A stretch of DNA of 47,495 nt from Clostridia bacterium (GCA_017450005.1 JAFSYM010000048.1:1-47495), one strand, 5' to 3'. Positions 25,145 to 34,323 are shown, numbered from the stretch's first letter. Translations and numbers: made by a program. The notes: generated from the sequence alone by a model not told the origin.

Positions 25145-26704
25145 TTAAAAATTCCAATGGATAATAATCGGTCTTTTCTTGGATTTTGGGTATCTTCGAC
25201 CAACCTCGATGTAATCAATCAGAATATCAACCATTTCCCTTGTCAAGTGTTCTGCGTTGGTGTACTGCTGTACAAGGTCTCGGCGGCTTTCGGATTGACT
25301 TTGCTTGAACTGCAAAGATTGGATTTGTTGGTTTGCTTCGTCAATCTGCTTATTCAAGCGTTCCTTTTCCATATGGAATTCATGAGAAAACTCAATAAAA
25401 TCATCTTCTGTGATAATGCCGTTCAGTTTGTCTTGGTAGAGTGTTTTGACTTTTGCGGCGCATACGCTTCGTTGCTTCTCGTATGCTTCAATCTGCGCTT
25501 TGCATTGTGCAATTTGCTTTTCTATCTGTTGGTTAAAGTCCGCCTGTTCTTCTAATAGCTTTTCGTCTAAATAGGTTGCGTTCAAGGCGTGTAATTCCTC
25601 TAAAACTGCCTTCTCCAACGTGCGAACTGCAACATTGCACCCCTCGCAGGCATCTATCGAAGCGTAACGTGTTGCACATGTCAGGTAGTGTCCGTCTCTG
25701 TGCTTGGTAGAGCGAAGTGTATAACCGCAGTACATACATCTTGCTTTTCGGGCAAAAAGACCGATATTTCCCGTGGTAAATGCTTTGGTTCTCTGCCTGA
25801 TAAGGTCTTGTGCTCGGTTCCAAAGCTCCCTGTCAATAATTGGTTCGTGGGTGTTTTCAACCCTTACCCATTTATCTTTTGGCAACGGTCTGCACTGGTG
25901 GGTTTTGTAGGATATACTTTCATACTTGCCTTGCACCATATTGCCGATATACATTTCGTTGGTGAGCATATAGGATATGGAAAAATATCTCCACAAGGTA
26001 CTGTTTTTGTTGTCGGCTGCTTTGTACCTTAATCCTTTTCGCCTTTTGTACTCGGTGGGGTTTGGTATGCCTCGCGCGTTGAGCAAACGGGCGATTTCCT
26101 GTTTTCCTTTTCCTTGCACAAACAGACTGAACACCTCTCGGACAATCGCGGCAGCTTCTTCGTCTATAATCAAGTGTCCTTTCATATTGGGGTCTTTCTG
26201 ATAGCCGTACAGGGCAAATGACCCTATATGTTGTCCGTTCTTGACTTTGTTGTGAAATACGCTTTTGATATTTTCGGACAAGTCCTCTAAATACCATTCA
26301 TTGATTAAGCCGTTTATCTGCCTTGCTTTTTTGTTGCCTTTGACATCTGTGTCGGCATGGTCTACAATGCTGATGAAACGTATTCCCCATATTGGGAAAA
26401 ATCCATGTATGTACTTTTCGACGAGTTCCAGCTCTCTTGTAAATCTGGATTGCGTTTTGCACAGTACAATGTCAAATTTCCTTGCTTCTGCGTCTTTTAG
26501 CAGTCGATTGAACTCCGGGCGGTTGCGGTCTGCGCCGCCCCAATCCTCATCGCAATAAATGTCATAAATCTCCCAATCATGGTCGAGGGCATATTCAATC
26601 AGCATGGATTTTTGATTTTGTATGCTTTCGCTCTCGTCATCTTCGCTTTTCTTGTATCTGTCCTCCTCTGATAGTCTTGGATATATAGCTACTTTACTTC
26701 TCAT
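25145..26704 (-). CDS. Large serine recombinase (TnpX/TndX type)
   Basis: 519 aa. The catalytic Ser12 is in IYPRLSEED, with arginines in CKTQSRFTRELE (~85-95) as expected for the resolvase fold. A Recombinase domain follows (GSFALYGYQKD...), then the zinc-ribbon Cys set (CMYCGYTL ... CATR ... CEGC, ~340-385) and a C-terminal coiled coil (~390-480). It should excise and insert Element 1 using the GA crossover at the borders. It is transcribed in the same direction as cotJC, with a small coupled gene four bases upstream. Confidence 0.92.
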   Translation of the reverse strand: MRSKVAIYPRLSEEDRYKKSEDDESESIQNQKSMLIEYALDHDWEIYDIYCDEDWGGADRNRPEFNRLLKDAEARKFDIVLCKTQSRFTRELELVEKYIHGFFPIWGIRFISIVDHADTDVKGNKKARQINGLINEWYLEDLSENIKSVFHNKVKNGQHIGSFALYGYQKDPNMKGHLIIDEEAAAIVREVFSLFVQGKGKQEIARLLNARGIPNPTEYKRRKGLRYKAADNKNSTLWRYFSISYMLTNEMYIGNMVQGKYESISYKTHQCRPLPKDKWVRVENTHEPIIDRELWNRAQDLIRQRTKAFTTGNIGLFARKARCMYCGYTLRSTKHRDGHYLTCATRYASIDACEGCNVAVRTLEKAVLEELHALNATYLDEKLLEEQADFNQQIEKQIAQCKAQIEAYEKQRSVCAAKVKTLYQDKLNGIITEDDFIEFSHEFHMEKERLNKQIDEANQQIQSLQFKQSQSESRRDLVQQYTNAEHLTREMVDILIDYIEVGRRYPKSKKRPIIIHWNF

Positions 26705-26707
26705 CGT

Positions 26708-26929
26708 TTAATCTGTTCCTCCATTCTTTGGATTTACAGAATTAAACTGCTTCACTATCGGGTCTATTATACTACTTTGGGTACTTGCTTGTAAACCTCT
26801 TTCGGCTATTTTCGTCCATTTTTGTCTTTCTAAAAGGTTGATTATCTGTACCCATTTTTGATTGTATCCTGTACAAATTTCCTCTTTGTTTTGTCCTTTG
26901 AATATACTTGTACAATTTTCTTCAATCAC
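26708..26929 (-). CDS. Small protein directly upstream of the serine recombinase
   Basis: About 73 aa, starting at GTG 26929, five bases after GAGGTGG; a GTG at 26938 is the in-frame alternative but overlaps that site. Sequence VIEENCTSIFKG...WVQIINLLERQK is mostly helical and charged. I cannot assign a family. The stop is 3 bases before the recombinase ATG, so the two are almost surely cotranslated. A regulator or directionality role for the recombinase is possible but only by position. Confidence 0.6.
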   Translation of the reverse strand: MIEENCTSIFKGQNKEEICTGYNQKWVQIINLLERQKWTKIAERGLQASTQSSIIDPIVKQFNSVNPKNGGTD

Positions 26930-26933
26930 ATAT

Positions 26934-26961
26934 ACCACCTCGGTTCATTCTATGAGGTGGT
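26934..26961 (-). promoter_or_regulatory. Hairpin covering the ribosome site of the recombinase operon
   Basis: An 8-bp perfect inverted repeat (ACCACCTC 26934-26941, GAGGTGGT 26954-26961) with a 12-base loop. On the minus strand one arm is the ribosome-binding sequence of the small upstream gene, so folding would block translation of that gene and perhaps the recombinase. On the plus strand it is followed by TTTTTT and would also look like a terminator, but no plus-strand gene reads into it. Confidence 0.5.
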
Positions 26962-26991
26962 TTTTTATTCTATGAAATAATTTGTGATTAT

Positions 26992-27025
26992 TTCAGCGCA
27001 CCCAGAGTAATCCAAGTGCGCTGAA
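26992..27025 (-). terminator. Hairpin after the giant surface protease gene
   Basis: A perfect 10-bp inverted repeat TTCAGCGCAC/GTGCGCTGAA with a 14-base loop begins 6 bases past the stop of the 1551-aa protein (minus strand). The T-run behind it is weak, so it may stabilise the RNA end rather than terminate strongly. It also divides the surface-protein unit from the recombinase operon. Confidence 0.55.
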
Positions 27026-27030
27026 TTTGC

Positions 27031-30000
27031 TTATCTTAAAACTGGATAACCTATTGTAGGGTCAAACTTCCATATGGTATCAAAATCAAATCCTACATAG
27101 TATTTCATTTGCTTCAATTGTTCTGCGGTAATACTTTGGCCGTTTTTATCGATTGATGTTCCATTTTGCGTAAAACCATTTATGAGGGTTGAACTCGCAG
27201 AGTAGCAGTCTTTTATAGATATTGAATATCCTGCAATTCTTCCTGCATTGTCTTTAACTACATTTCCTGCTTTATCATGCGTGTATGAGTTTATATTAGC
27301 TGAAAGATTTACACAATTATAAATTTTTCCGGAATCGTAGTATCCGCAATATCCAGCAATTCCTCCTGCTAAAGACCCTGTTTCTGTGTCTAAATGAGAT
27401 TGAATATAATTGCTATAGGCAGATACTTCCCCATAGTTGACACATCTTAAAACATTTCCATATGTCATGCTTACAATTCCGCCAACATTGCAGTTTTTGC
27501 CCAAATGGTAACTTCCGTGTCCGTTTGAAACATATCCTTTCAAATTTCCATAGTTTACGCAGTCTTCAATGTTATCAAACTCACCGCATATTCCGCCAAG
27601 AAAGATAGCATCTATCGCATGTGCTTCAATGTTTCCATAATTGCTACATTTTGAAATTCCGCCAAAATTTTCTCCGATAATGCCACCACATGTAACACTG
27701 CTACCATAGGTAGTGCCAGAATTGTCGGCATTGATATATATAGTTGCCCTGTTGATACAGTTGGTAGCTTTGGCCTGTCCTGCAATTCCGCCCACTGTAG
27801 CATAATCACAATGATTTATCGAAATTGTTCCACTGACACTGCAATTTTGAATAGATGTATTAGACCAACCTGCAATACCACCTACAGCTAAAGAACAAGT
27901 AAGTTCATGTTGATTCCAAAAATCGCTATAATTCATAAGACTTTTATCAACGAAATAGTTAATATTTTCCAGATGAATATTTTTAAGCGTTCCGTTGTCT
28001 ACTAACCTAAAAAGTCCATAATATTCGTTTACAGAGACATAACCACTACTTTCAGTAATCGTAAGATTGCTGATTTGAAAATCATTTCCATTAAAAGAAC
28101 CCATAAATGGATTTTCAATAGACTCAACATTTCCGATTTCAGAATTTTCAACGTAGCTGTAACTATCTCCGATAGGTTCCCATGACCCCCAAGCAGACAT
28201 ATCAATATCTGCTGTTTGGATATAATGAGCCGATAAATCATTCCGTATAGCATTTAATTGTTCAGGTGTCGAAATTTGATAGGGCTTCTTTACAGAACCA
28301 TCACCATATTGAAATATGCTGTTGTAAGAATTATAATGTATTGTGGAACTAATTAAATAAGAGTTTTCATCCAATATGTCTATCTTTTTCCATTGGGACT
28401 CTGTTCCACCATAGTATACATCTTTCAATGCTTCACAATTGCTAAATGCACACCGACCAATAGATATAACACTATCTGAAAATGTAATACTATTGAGTTT
28501 ATGGCAACAGTCAAATGCGTGTTCATCAATTATGGTTACACTTTTTGGTATCGTTATGGTTTTAAGTGTATAGCAATTTGCAAATGATGCATAGGGAATA
28601 ATCGTCATACTGCTAGGAATTGTAATACTTTCTAGGTATGAACAAGAGCTAAAAGCCATAGCGTCAATGTTCTCTATCCCGTTAGGAATTGTAAAAGATA
28701 CTCTTTCGTTACCTGTAGGATACTGGATTAACTCAGTTTTGCTTTTATTGTAAAGAACACCATAACGATCACTGCTATATTGAGTATTTTGTTCATCGAC
28801 ATTTATTGCAGTCAACTTATAGCAGTACAGAAACGCATATGCTCCAACAGATGTAACACTATTTGGAATTGTAATACTTCTAAGTTCCTTACAATCAGCA
28901 AAACAATGATTTCCAAGCTTACTAACGCGATTTGGAATAACAATATAATCTAATTTCCAACATGCGTAAAATGCACGATTGCCAATAGAATTTACATTTT
29001 TTCCAATATTTACACTAGTTACTATATCACAACCGCTAAACGAGTCATTGCCAATTTTAGTTATGTTATCTGTAACAAAAATTTTTTCTATATTATATAT
29101 ATACTTATACCAAGGCGAATGATTTGTAGATGAATAATCATACATATCACCAGAGCCTGATATAACTAGTGTTTCAGAAGTTTTATAGTATTGCCATGTT
29201 GCAGTATCCCCACAAGTACCGCTATCGGTAGGATTTCCTGTAGGTATTGTAAAATCATCTTTGGGATTGAGCAATACAGGGTCGAAATTGTATAGTATAT
29301 CCACGTTCAGGGTTTCAGTAAAAGAATAAGATTTATAATTGTCATGAGTTAGAGTAAAATTATAACGTCCAAATGGTAACTGGATATTAAAATAGCCGTC
29401 GCTATTTGTTTTAGCTGTTGCAATAATACCTGTTCTTCCGCTCTCTAAATCTGTAATTTCGACAAGAACATTTTCAATAGGCAAGTTTGTTGTGCTGTCT
29501 TGAACCCCTACAATAATACGTCCGATTTTGGTGAGTTTAACTTCACCAAAAATGGTATCTAAATGTGAACTGCCGTTGATTGTTACTTTATAATCCTGAT
29601 AATCTTCATGAGAGAAGATAAACTCGCTTTGGGACAGGGGAAACGTGAGATTAAAACCAAACTTTCCGTTTTCATCGGTTTTGCAGTTTATGTTTAATCT
29701 CTCACAAGAAATATTTACATTAGGAATAGGCTGGTTTGTTGTACTATCTACAACTGCGCCGGATATAGTTTGAACTCTTGAGTTATCCGTTCTCCGTATA
29801 GCTTCTTCTACTGCTAATTTAGCATTGACAATGGGGTAAAGTATATTGTCTGTGCCATTTCCTTTCGCATATTTATCCACAGAACTAATAACAATTTCCT
29901 TTACTTCCTCTGCGGTAAATTGAGGATTGACAGACCAAACAAGCGAGGTGACGCCTGTAACTATAGGCGCAGCCATAGAAGTACCACTCATATTATCATA

Positions 30001-31686
30001 ATTTCCATCTGTTCCACCCATACAAGTAGTACTAAAAATATCTGTTCCCGGTGCAGCGATAGAAACATACGTACCATAATTTGAACCAAAATTAAAATCC
30101 TTTTTGGTCGCAATAGAATATTCGCCTTTTGAAGATGGCTTTCCTGTAGCTCCAACGATTATAAAATGTTCATATACATCCAAAGCATTATATGTTTTTT
30201 TAAACTCTTCATTCTCTGGTACCTTAAACATATATTCGATACTTTCGTCCGTTACGCTAGCGAAAGTTCCCGATGATAAACTATCTAATCCATCATTTCC
30301 TGCGCTTTTAACGATAATAAAATCTTTTTTTAAATGCTTATCCCATCTTAGTATTCGTTGTGCGGTATAAGCACCATGTTGAAATATTGTTTCTTGGTTA
30401 GTTATTGTACTCCCCTGAGAATAGTTAATTACTTTACATCCTTTTTTCAGTAAGGTTTCTATAGGATTTAACATATCGAGAATATTAATCTTTCCTTGCG
30501 GCGCGATTGAACAAAACAACTCTTTGTTCCAAACGATACCTGTAATACCTTTTTCATTATTCGCTGTTGCTCCAACAACTCCTGAAACATGTGTCCCGTG
30601 GTCAACTAATTGATTATTATTTCCAATTACATGAATTGATAAATCTTCGTGTTCTGTATCAAAACCACTATCGCATACCCCTATTTTTATCTTGCTAAAC
30701 CGATTGTTATAATCCCATGCTGAAGGAAGTTGTATCGCTTCAGTCCACCAATTTAGGCCATCGGGTTTATCTTCATTCCAATCTACACCCCAAAATCCTT
30801 GAAAAGTATCTTCCCAAGGGTCATTAGGAATGGTAGAAGTTGGACTTGTTGTCACCATAAATTCCTCAGAACACCAAAGCACACCATTCATTTTCCTAAC
30901 TCGATTACAAATTTCTTTCATTTCATCAAAACTATTCGTAGTAGGTATTTGTATTTGATATTCACTATCCCATTCATCCTTTCCAAGTACGATTCCATTA
31001 ACACTTCGTACTACATCTTGCTTTTGCTGTTCTGTGGCATCCCAGAACGAAACCAAAATACGATTATTTTCATAAGAATAGCCTGTTTCAGTTGTGACAA
31101 CATGACTTTCATCTACATCTGCATACCATTTTGCATATGTGTCTGTATCAATTTCTGTAGATTTTCCATACCATACATATATTGTATTCCCAGCATTATA
31201 CATTCCATACTTGACCGAAACGGTGTGTTGTGTGCTGTCTCTGCCATCGTCAAAGTGATTGTCTACAATTTTTACTTTATGTGCAAACAGGCTTTTAATC
31301 AACAATAAGATGCCTTGAAAGAAGTTCTGAATTTGACTACTTGCAGGATTGAGCATAGCCTGATAATGGAATGTCAGACTTTCATTTGCATTTAACTTGT
31401 CAGTTTCAGCAGTTATTTTACTGTTTTTGCCGACAGGAATCATATTTGTAAACAAGGCTTCGGCACTGATGTTTTCCAGTGTTTCCGTGCCTATGTTGGT
31501 GACTTTAACGGCAATATTGGCTGTTCCAAGTGTGCCGTATTTGCTCTTGTCGGTTGTGATTTCAATAGAAATCGGGTTGTCCTCGTTGCTACTGCTGACT
31601 GCATTTTCTACGACAGCCGATACAGGCATAGCTATTGTAGATACCAATAGCACTATAGTTAATAAAAGAGATACTATTCTTTTCAT
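27031..31686 (-). CDS. Giant secreted subtilase with BspA-type leucine-rich repeats
   Basis: 1551 aa. Signal peptide (LLLTIVLLVSTIAMPVSA), a CARDB-like beta domain (~40-120), then an S8 subtilisin domain (~310-630): Asp in GVCDSGFD, His in DHGTHVSG, Asn in KSAGNDG, Ser in SGTSMAAP. Two carboxypeptidase-regulatory-like sandwiches follow (SGAVVDSTTNQPIPNV, VGVQDSTTNLPIENV). Then come BspA LRR_5 repeats (~870-1130, e.g. SITIPNSVTSVGAYAFLYC) and GLUG-like repeats to the end. No LPXTG anchor is visible. It is likely a host- or matrix-interacting protease. GGAGGAAATATAAA precedes the ATG. AT-rich codon use, unlike the host. Confidence 0.85.
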   Translation of the reverse strand: MKRIVSLLLTIVLLVSTIAMPVSAVVENAVSSSNEDNPISIEITTDKSKYGTLGTANIAVKVTNIGTETLENISAEALFTNMIPVGKNSKITAETDKLNANESLTFHYQAMLNPASSQIQNFFQGILLLIKSLFAHKVKIVDNHFDDGRDSTQHTVSVKYGMYNAGNTIYVWYGKSTEIDTDTYAKWYADVDESHVVTTETGYSYENNRILVSFWDATEQQKQDVVRSVNGIVLGKDEWDSEYQIQIPTTNSFDEMKEICNRVRKMNGVLWCSEEFMVTTSPTSTIPNDPWEDTFQGFWGVDWNEDKPDGLNWWTEAIQLPSAWDYNNRFSKIKIGVCDSGFDTEHEDLSIHVIGNNNQLVDHGTHVSGVVGATANNEKGITGIVWNKELFCSIAPQGKINILDMLNPIETLLKKGCKVINYSQGSTITNQETIFQHGAYTAQRILRWDKHLKKDFIIVKSAGNDGLDSLSSGTFASVTDESIEYMFKVPENEEFKKTYNALDVYEHFIIVGATGKPSSKGEYSIATKKDFNFGSNYGTYVSIAAPGTDIFSTTCMGGTDGNYDNMSGTSMAAPIVTGVTSLVWSVNPQFTAEEVKEIVISSVDKYAKGNGTDNILYPIVNAKLAVEEAIRRTDNSRVQTISGAVVDSTTNQPIPNVNISCERLNINCKTDENGKFGFNLTFPLSQSEFIFSHEDYQDYKVTINGSSHLDTIFGEVKLTKIGRIIVGVQDSTTNLPIENVLVEITDLESGRTGIIATAKTNSDGYFNIQLPFGRYNFTLTHDNYKSYSFTETLNVDILYNFDPVLLNPKDDFTIPTGNPTDSGTCGDTATWQYYKTSETLVISGSGDMYDYSSTNHSPWYKYIYNIEKIFVTDNITKIGNDSFSGCDIVTSVNIGKNVNSIGNRAFYACWKLDYIVIPNRVSKLGNHCFADCKELRSITIPNSVTSVGAYAFLYCYKLTAINVDEQNTQYSSDRYGVLYNKSKTELIQYPTGNERVSFTIPNGIENIDAMAFSSCSYLESITIPSSMTIIPYASFANCYTLKTITIPKSVTIIDEHAFDCCHKLNSITFSDSVISIGRCAFSNCEALKDVYYGGTESQWKKIDILDENSYLISSTIHYNSYNSIFQYGDGSVKKPYQISTPEQLNAIRNDLSAHYIQTADIDMSAWGSWEPIGDSYSYVENSEIGNVESIENPFMGSFNGNDFQISNLTITESSGYVSVNEYYGLFRLVDNGTLKNIHLENINYFVDKSLMNYSDFWNQHELTCSLAVGGIAGWSNTSIQNCSVSGTISINHCDYATVGGIAGQAKATNCINRATIYINADNSGTTYGSSVTCGGIIGENFGGISKCSNYGNIEAHAIDAIFLGGICGEFDNIEDCVNYGNLKGYVSNGHGSYHLGKNCNVGGIVSMTYGNVLRCVNYGEVSAYSNYIQSHLDTETGSLAGGIAGYCGYYDSGKIYNCVNLSANINSYTHDKAGNVVKDNAGRIAGYSISIKDCYSASSTLINGFTQNGTSIDKNGQSITAEQLKQMKYYVGFDFDTIWKFDPTIGYPVLR

Positions 31687-31774
31687 TTTATATTTCCTCC
31701 AAATTCTTTTTTACGAAGTATTGTTTTTGCTTCATTGTTTATCAAACCTATTTGACTTGTCATATCCTTAAATT

Positions 31775-32677
31775 TTAAAGAAATGTTCCGCTTTCATAAG
31801 GAGTGCGGAATAAGCTTTCAATGAATTCAATTGGAGCTACCAATGCACCCATTATGCTTCCTGGACCGAGTACCCAACCCCACCCCGGAAGAATAAAGGT
31901 GAGACCAATTCCTGCCAAAAAGAGAACAGGGGATTCAACCAATAATATAAAGGACGAGCGGATTCCCTGCCAATGTGCGTGAGTTTTATCCATAGCGGTA
32001 AATGAATACTCGTCCCAGACAAAATCATTCAATTTGCAGGTTATGGTATAAGTGTCTGCTTCCTGTGGCGTAAAATCTGTATATATTTCATCATTTCCAA
32101 CATACAATTTGCTTGCATTTTCCCACATATCTTCGTTTTTTCTTACAAAATTGTCATACGATGTTGTAACCGATGTACCCACTAATACATAATTTTTTGA
32201 ATCTGAAAAAATCCTTGTATCTGGAATTACATAGTCACTATGTCCTTGTACGTCATATCTAGCACTGTGTAAATATTCAATTTCTTTAGATACAGCAGAC
32301 GATTCATTTCCATTTTTATCTTGAAATGCACCAGCGCTTACATACAGCATCGTTTCTTTATAAACACTCTCGTCTGTTTCCGGCAGTCGGATAAAAAGTT
32401 GCGGATAATAGGTTTCCTCATAGAAATAAACCTGCTGTAAAATACTGTCTGCGGACAATGCGGTGTCCTCTTGTGAAGCGCTTTTCAAGGTAACACTCGG
32501 CAGTTCACCGACCTGTGAATAAGCTCCGTCATAGGTCAATACAACAATCAGGTCAGAAGTTGCCTGATTATTCAAAATTTCACCGTATACGGCAGGTTCC
32601 TCACTCTGTGCAAATGCGATATTTGCGCAGCACAGACATAGTGCCACGGTCAATAAAGCGGATAGTACTTTTTTCAT
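31775..32677 (-). CDS. Secreted/membrane partner protein of the subtilase
   Basis: 300 aa with a clear signal peptide (VLSALLTVALCLCCANIAFA). The middle (~25-220) is beta-rich without a family I recognise. A hydrophobic, Gly-rich tail (~240-285, LVESPVLFLAGIGLTFILPGWGWVLGPG) could sit in the membrane. The start at 32677 follows GGAGGAAAAGAAC; a longer in-frame start at 32785 would read through the inverted core site. It lies 88 bases upstream of the subtilase gene, likely one operon, so it may anchor or chaperone that protease. The region upstream has no good promoter in the present orientation. Confidence 0.65.
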   Translation of the reverse strand: MKKVLSALLTVALCLCCANIAFAQSEEPAVYGEILNNQATSDLIVVLTYDGAYSQVGELPSVTLKSASQEDTALSADSILQQVYFYEETYYPQLFIRLPETDESVYKETMLYVSAGAFQDKNGNESSAVSKEIEYLHSARYDVQGHSDYVIPDTRIFSDSKNYVLVGTSVTTSYDNFVRKNEDMWENASKLYVGNDEIYTDFTPQEADTYTITCKLNDFVWDEYSFTAMDKTHAHWQGIRSSFILLVESPVLFLAGIGLTFILPGWGWVLGPGSIMGALVAPIEFIESLFRTPYESGTFL

Positions 32678-32762
32678 GTTCTTTTCCTCCAAACTGAAAT
32701 TTTGTACAAATTGCGTATAAGAAGCAAAAATTTGTACAGAATACGAAAAATAGGATATACTC

Positions 32763-32791
32763 TTTTCGTGAAGTTTGTTACTCAACGAAAA
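32763..32791. repeat. Inverted recombination-core-like repeat, left copy
   Basis: A 29-bp imperfect palindrome with an 11-7-11 plan: outer arms TTTTCGTGAAG and CTCAACGAAAA around TTTGTTA. The first 28 bases recur in inverted orientation at 34131-34158 without mismatch. An 11-7-11 imperfect palindrome is the usual form of a tyrosine-recombinase core site, and a tyrosine recombinase gene lies between the copies. Confidence 0.88.
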
Positions 32792-32792
32792 G

Positions 32793-32833
32793 AAGCGGAA
32801 GAAGCCTTATCACACAAGGTTTCTTCCGCTTTT
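32793..32833 (-). terminator. Terminator of the tyrosine recombinase gene
   Basis: An 11-bp stem AAGCGGAAGAA/TTCTTCCGCTT extended by CCTT/AAGG across one G-T pair, loop ATCACAC, flanked by T-rich runs on either strand. It follows the recombinase stop by 19 bases and lies just inside the left inverted core site, so it would move with the segment on inversion. Confidence 0.8.
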
Positions 32834-32851
32834 GACCCTTTTATCTGACCC

Positions 32852-33961
32852 TTAATAACAGGCAACCAACTTTTCCATGCCAGCTCTCTTTAATTCGATT
32901 GAGGAATGAACATATCTGTCTAATGTAAAGCTGACCGTTGCATGACCCAATACCTCACTAAGACTCTTAATGTCCATTTCCTGTTCTACGGCTCTTGTCG
33001 CAAAAGTATGTCTTAACGCATGAAAATTGATGTCTTTTAACCCGATTTGTTTTAATCTTTTTTTAAACTTATACTGATATTTTCTTGGCTCCATATAGTG
33101 GGCATTGCCTGTCAGTATATAATCTTCGCCACTATGATTTTGATAAATGTCTATTAGAATATCCTGTATAAATTTAGGGATTGGAATAATACGGACAGAT
33201 TTTAAACTTTTTGGTGTATCAATAATCACAATCGTTTTCTTTGCGCTGTCTTTGTCCGTGTTCTGTATTCTCTGTAGTGTCTTGCTAACTTGGATTAAAG
33301 AATTTTGTATGTCTACATCTCTCCATTGTAAAGCGCATAACTCCCCAATGCGAAACCCCATAAATAAGGCAAGCAGTATTCCAACATTTTCATAGGTGAT
33401 ATGCTCTTTCAAATATTGGACAAGTATTTCCTGCTCACTGGCAGTCAGTGCTCTTAAATCCTTAGGCGGTGCTTTCAGCTTCAAAAGCTCAAAACTGAAT
33501 GTATCCGCATAGCCTCTGGTTTGCGCAAATTTGAAAATCTGCTTTAAAACACATACAATATCTTTTAGTGTCTTAGAAGATAGTGCACTTTTATTTACTA
33601 AATTACCGCTTGTAGATTGCTCTTTGATAAACGCATTTACCTTGTTGTAGTCTATATCTGCCACAAGTACATTACCTAAAGTCGGAATAATGTGTTTTGT
33701 GACAATATGATGATACTTTGCAATTGTAGACTGCTTTGCATTGTATTCCATGTGGCTTAGCCAATCCATACATATATCCTGCATGATAGTCTCTGCTATA
33801 GGGGTAGCAATAGGTTTTGGTTCTTCTATGCCTTGTCTGATTTTGGCTTTCAGTTCAGTATAACTCTTGGCATATATGGATTTATATTTGTTTCCTACTC
33901 GTATGCGGGCTTCCCATCGCCCGTCTTTTCTTTTGTGGATATTCTCACCGCGTTTTGACAT
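32852..33961 (-). CDS. Tyrosine recombinase/integrase
   Basis: 369 aa from the ATG at 33961 (GGTGATAAAA upstream); an ATG at 33994 is further off. An N-terminal arm-binding part (ENIHKRKDGRWEARIRVG) is followed by a SAM-like core-binding domain (~60-150) and the catalytic domain: Arg in LFMGFRIGELCALQW, His-x-x-Arg in HALRHTFATRA, and LGHATVSFTLDRYVH with the nucleophile Tyr. It is bracketed by two inverted 28-bp core-like sites only 60-170 bases away. That fits an invertase of a phase switch better than an integrase of the whole element, whose ends match the serine recombinase instead. Confidence 0.9.
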   Translation of the reverse strand: MSKRGENIHKRKDGRWEARIRVGNKYKSIYAKSYTELKAKIRQGIEEPKPIATPIAETIMQDICMDWLSHMEYNAKQSTIAKYHHIVTKHIIPTLGNVLVADIDYNKVNAFIKEQSTSGNLVNKSALSSKTLKDIVCVLKQIFKFAQTRGYADTFSFELLKLKAPPKDLRALTASEQEILVQYLKEHITYENVGILLALFMGFRIGELCALQWRDVDIQNSLIQVSKTLQRIQNTDKDSAKKTIVIIDTPKSLKSVRIIPIPKFIQDILIDIYQNHSGEDYILTGNAHYMEPRKYQYKFKKRLKQIGLKDINFHALRHTFATRAVEQEMDIKSLSEVLGHATVSFTLDRYVHSSIELKRAGMEKLVACY

Positions 33962-34075
33962 TTTTATCACCCTTTCCGTCTGACTATAGACCATTATTTT
34001 GACCCCTTAAAGGCAGTAATTCAAGGAATTTGGATTAAGATTTGCTTAAGATTTCTTGATTTTATCGCAAAGATG

Positions 34076-34104
34076 TTGACAAATCCTGTCGTTTCTTATA
34101 CTAT
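34076..34104 (+). promoter_or_regulatory. Outward-facing promoter inside the inverted-repeat segment
   Basis: TTGACA (34076-34081) and TACTAT (34099-34104) with a 17-bp spacer point right, with the right core site beginning 27 bases after the -10 box. Transcription would cross the core site and meet a terminator at ~34215-34249. If the segment flips, the same promoter would face left toward the secreted-protein operon at 32677. Confidence 0.72.
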
Positions 34105-34130
34105 ATATAGGAAAAAGGATACATTTTCCG

Positions 34131-34158
34131 TTTCGTTGAGTAACAAACTTCACGAAAA
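34131..34158. repeat. Inverted recombination-core-like repeat, right copy
   Basis: It begins TTTCGTTGAGTAACAAACTT and is the exact reverse complement of 32763-32790 over 28 bases. The two copies enclose about 1.34 kb with the tyrosine recombinase, its terminator and an outward promoter. Inverted orientation allows inversion, not excision. Confidence 0.88.
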
Positions 34159-34214
34159 ATTCACTACAGGATTTTCAGTTTAATATAATCTATTCTTCCA
34201 GAGAGAATATTATG

Positions 34215-34249
34215 ACAGGCAAGTTTCGGCTTGTCTGTTTTTGTTTTTT
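34215..34249 (+). terminator. Terminator or attenuator after the outward promoter
   Basis: A 9-bp stem ACAGGCAAG/CTTGTCTGT with loop TTTCGG (34215-34238) is followed by TTTTGTTTTTT. Transcripts from the promoter at 34076 would end here after about 140 bases, giving a short RNA unless read through. Confidence 0.75.
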
Positions 34250-34323
34250 GTTGTTCTTTTATGGCGATACAAAAGTGTTCTGTTTAAGCAGGACACCGCA
34301 TACATTTGAATAAAGAAAAACGA

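Noticed and set aside
32763-34158. The 28-bp repeats as attL/attR of a nested tyrosine-recombinase element
   Set aside because: The copies are inverted, so recombination would flip the segment and not excise it. The element borders at 25092 and 37851 have a different sequence.
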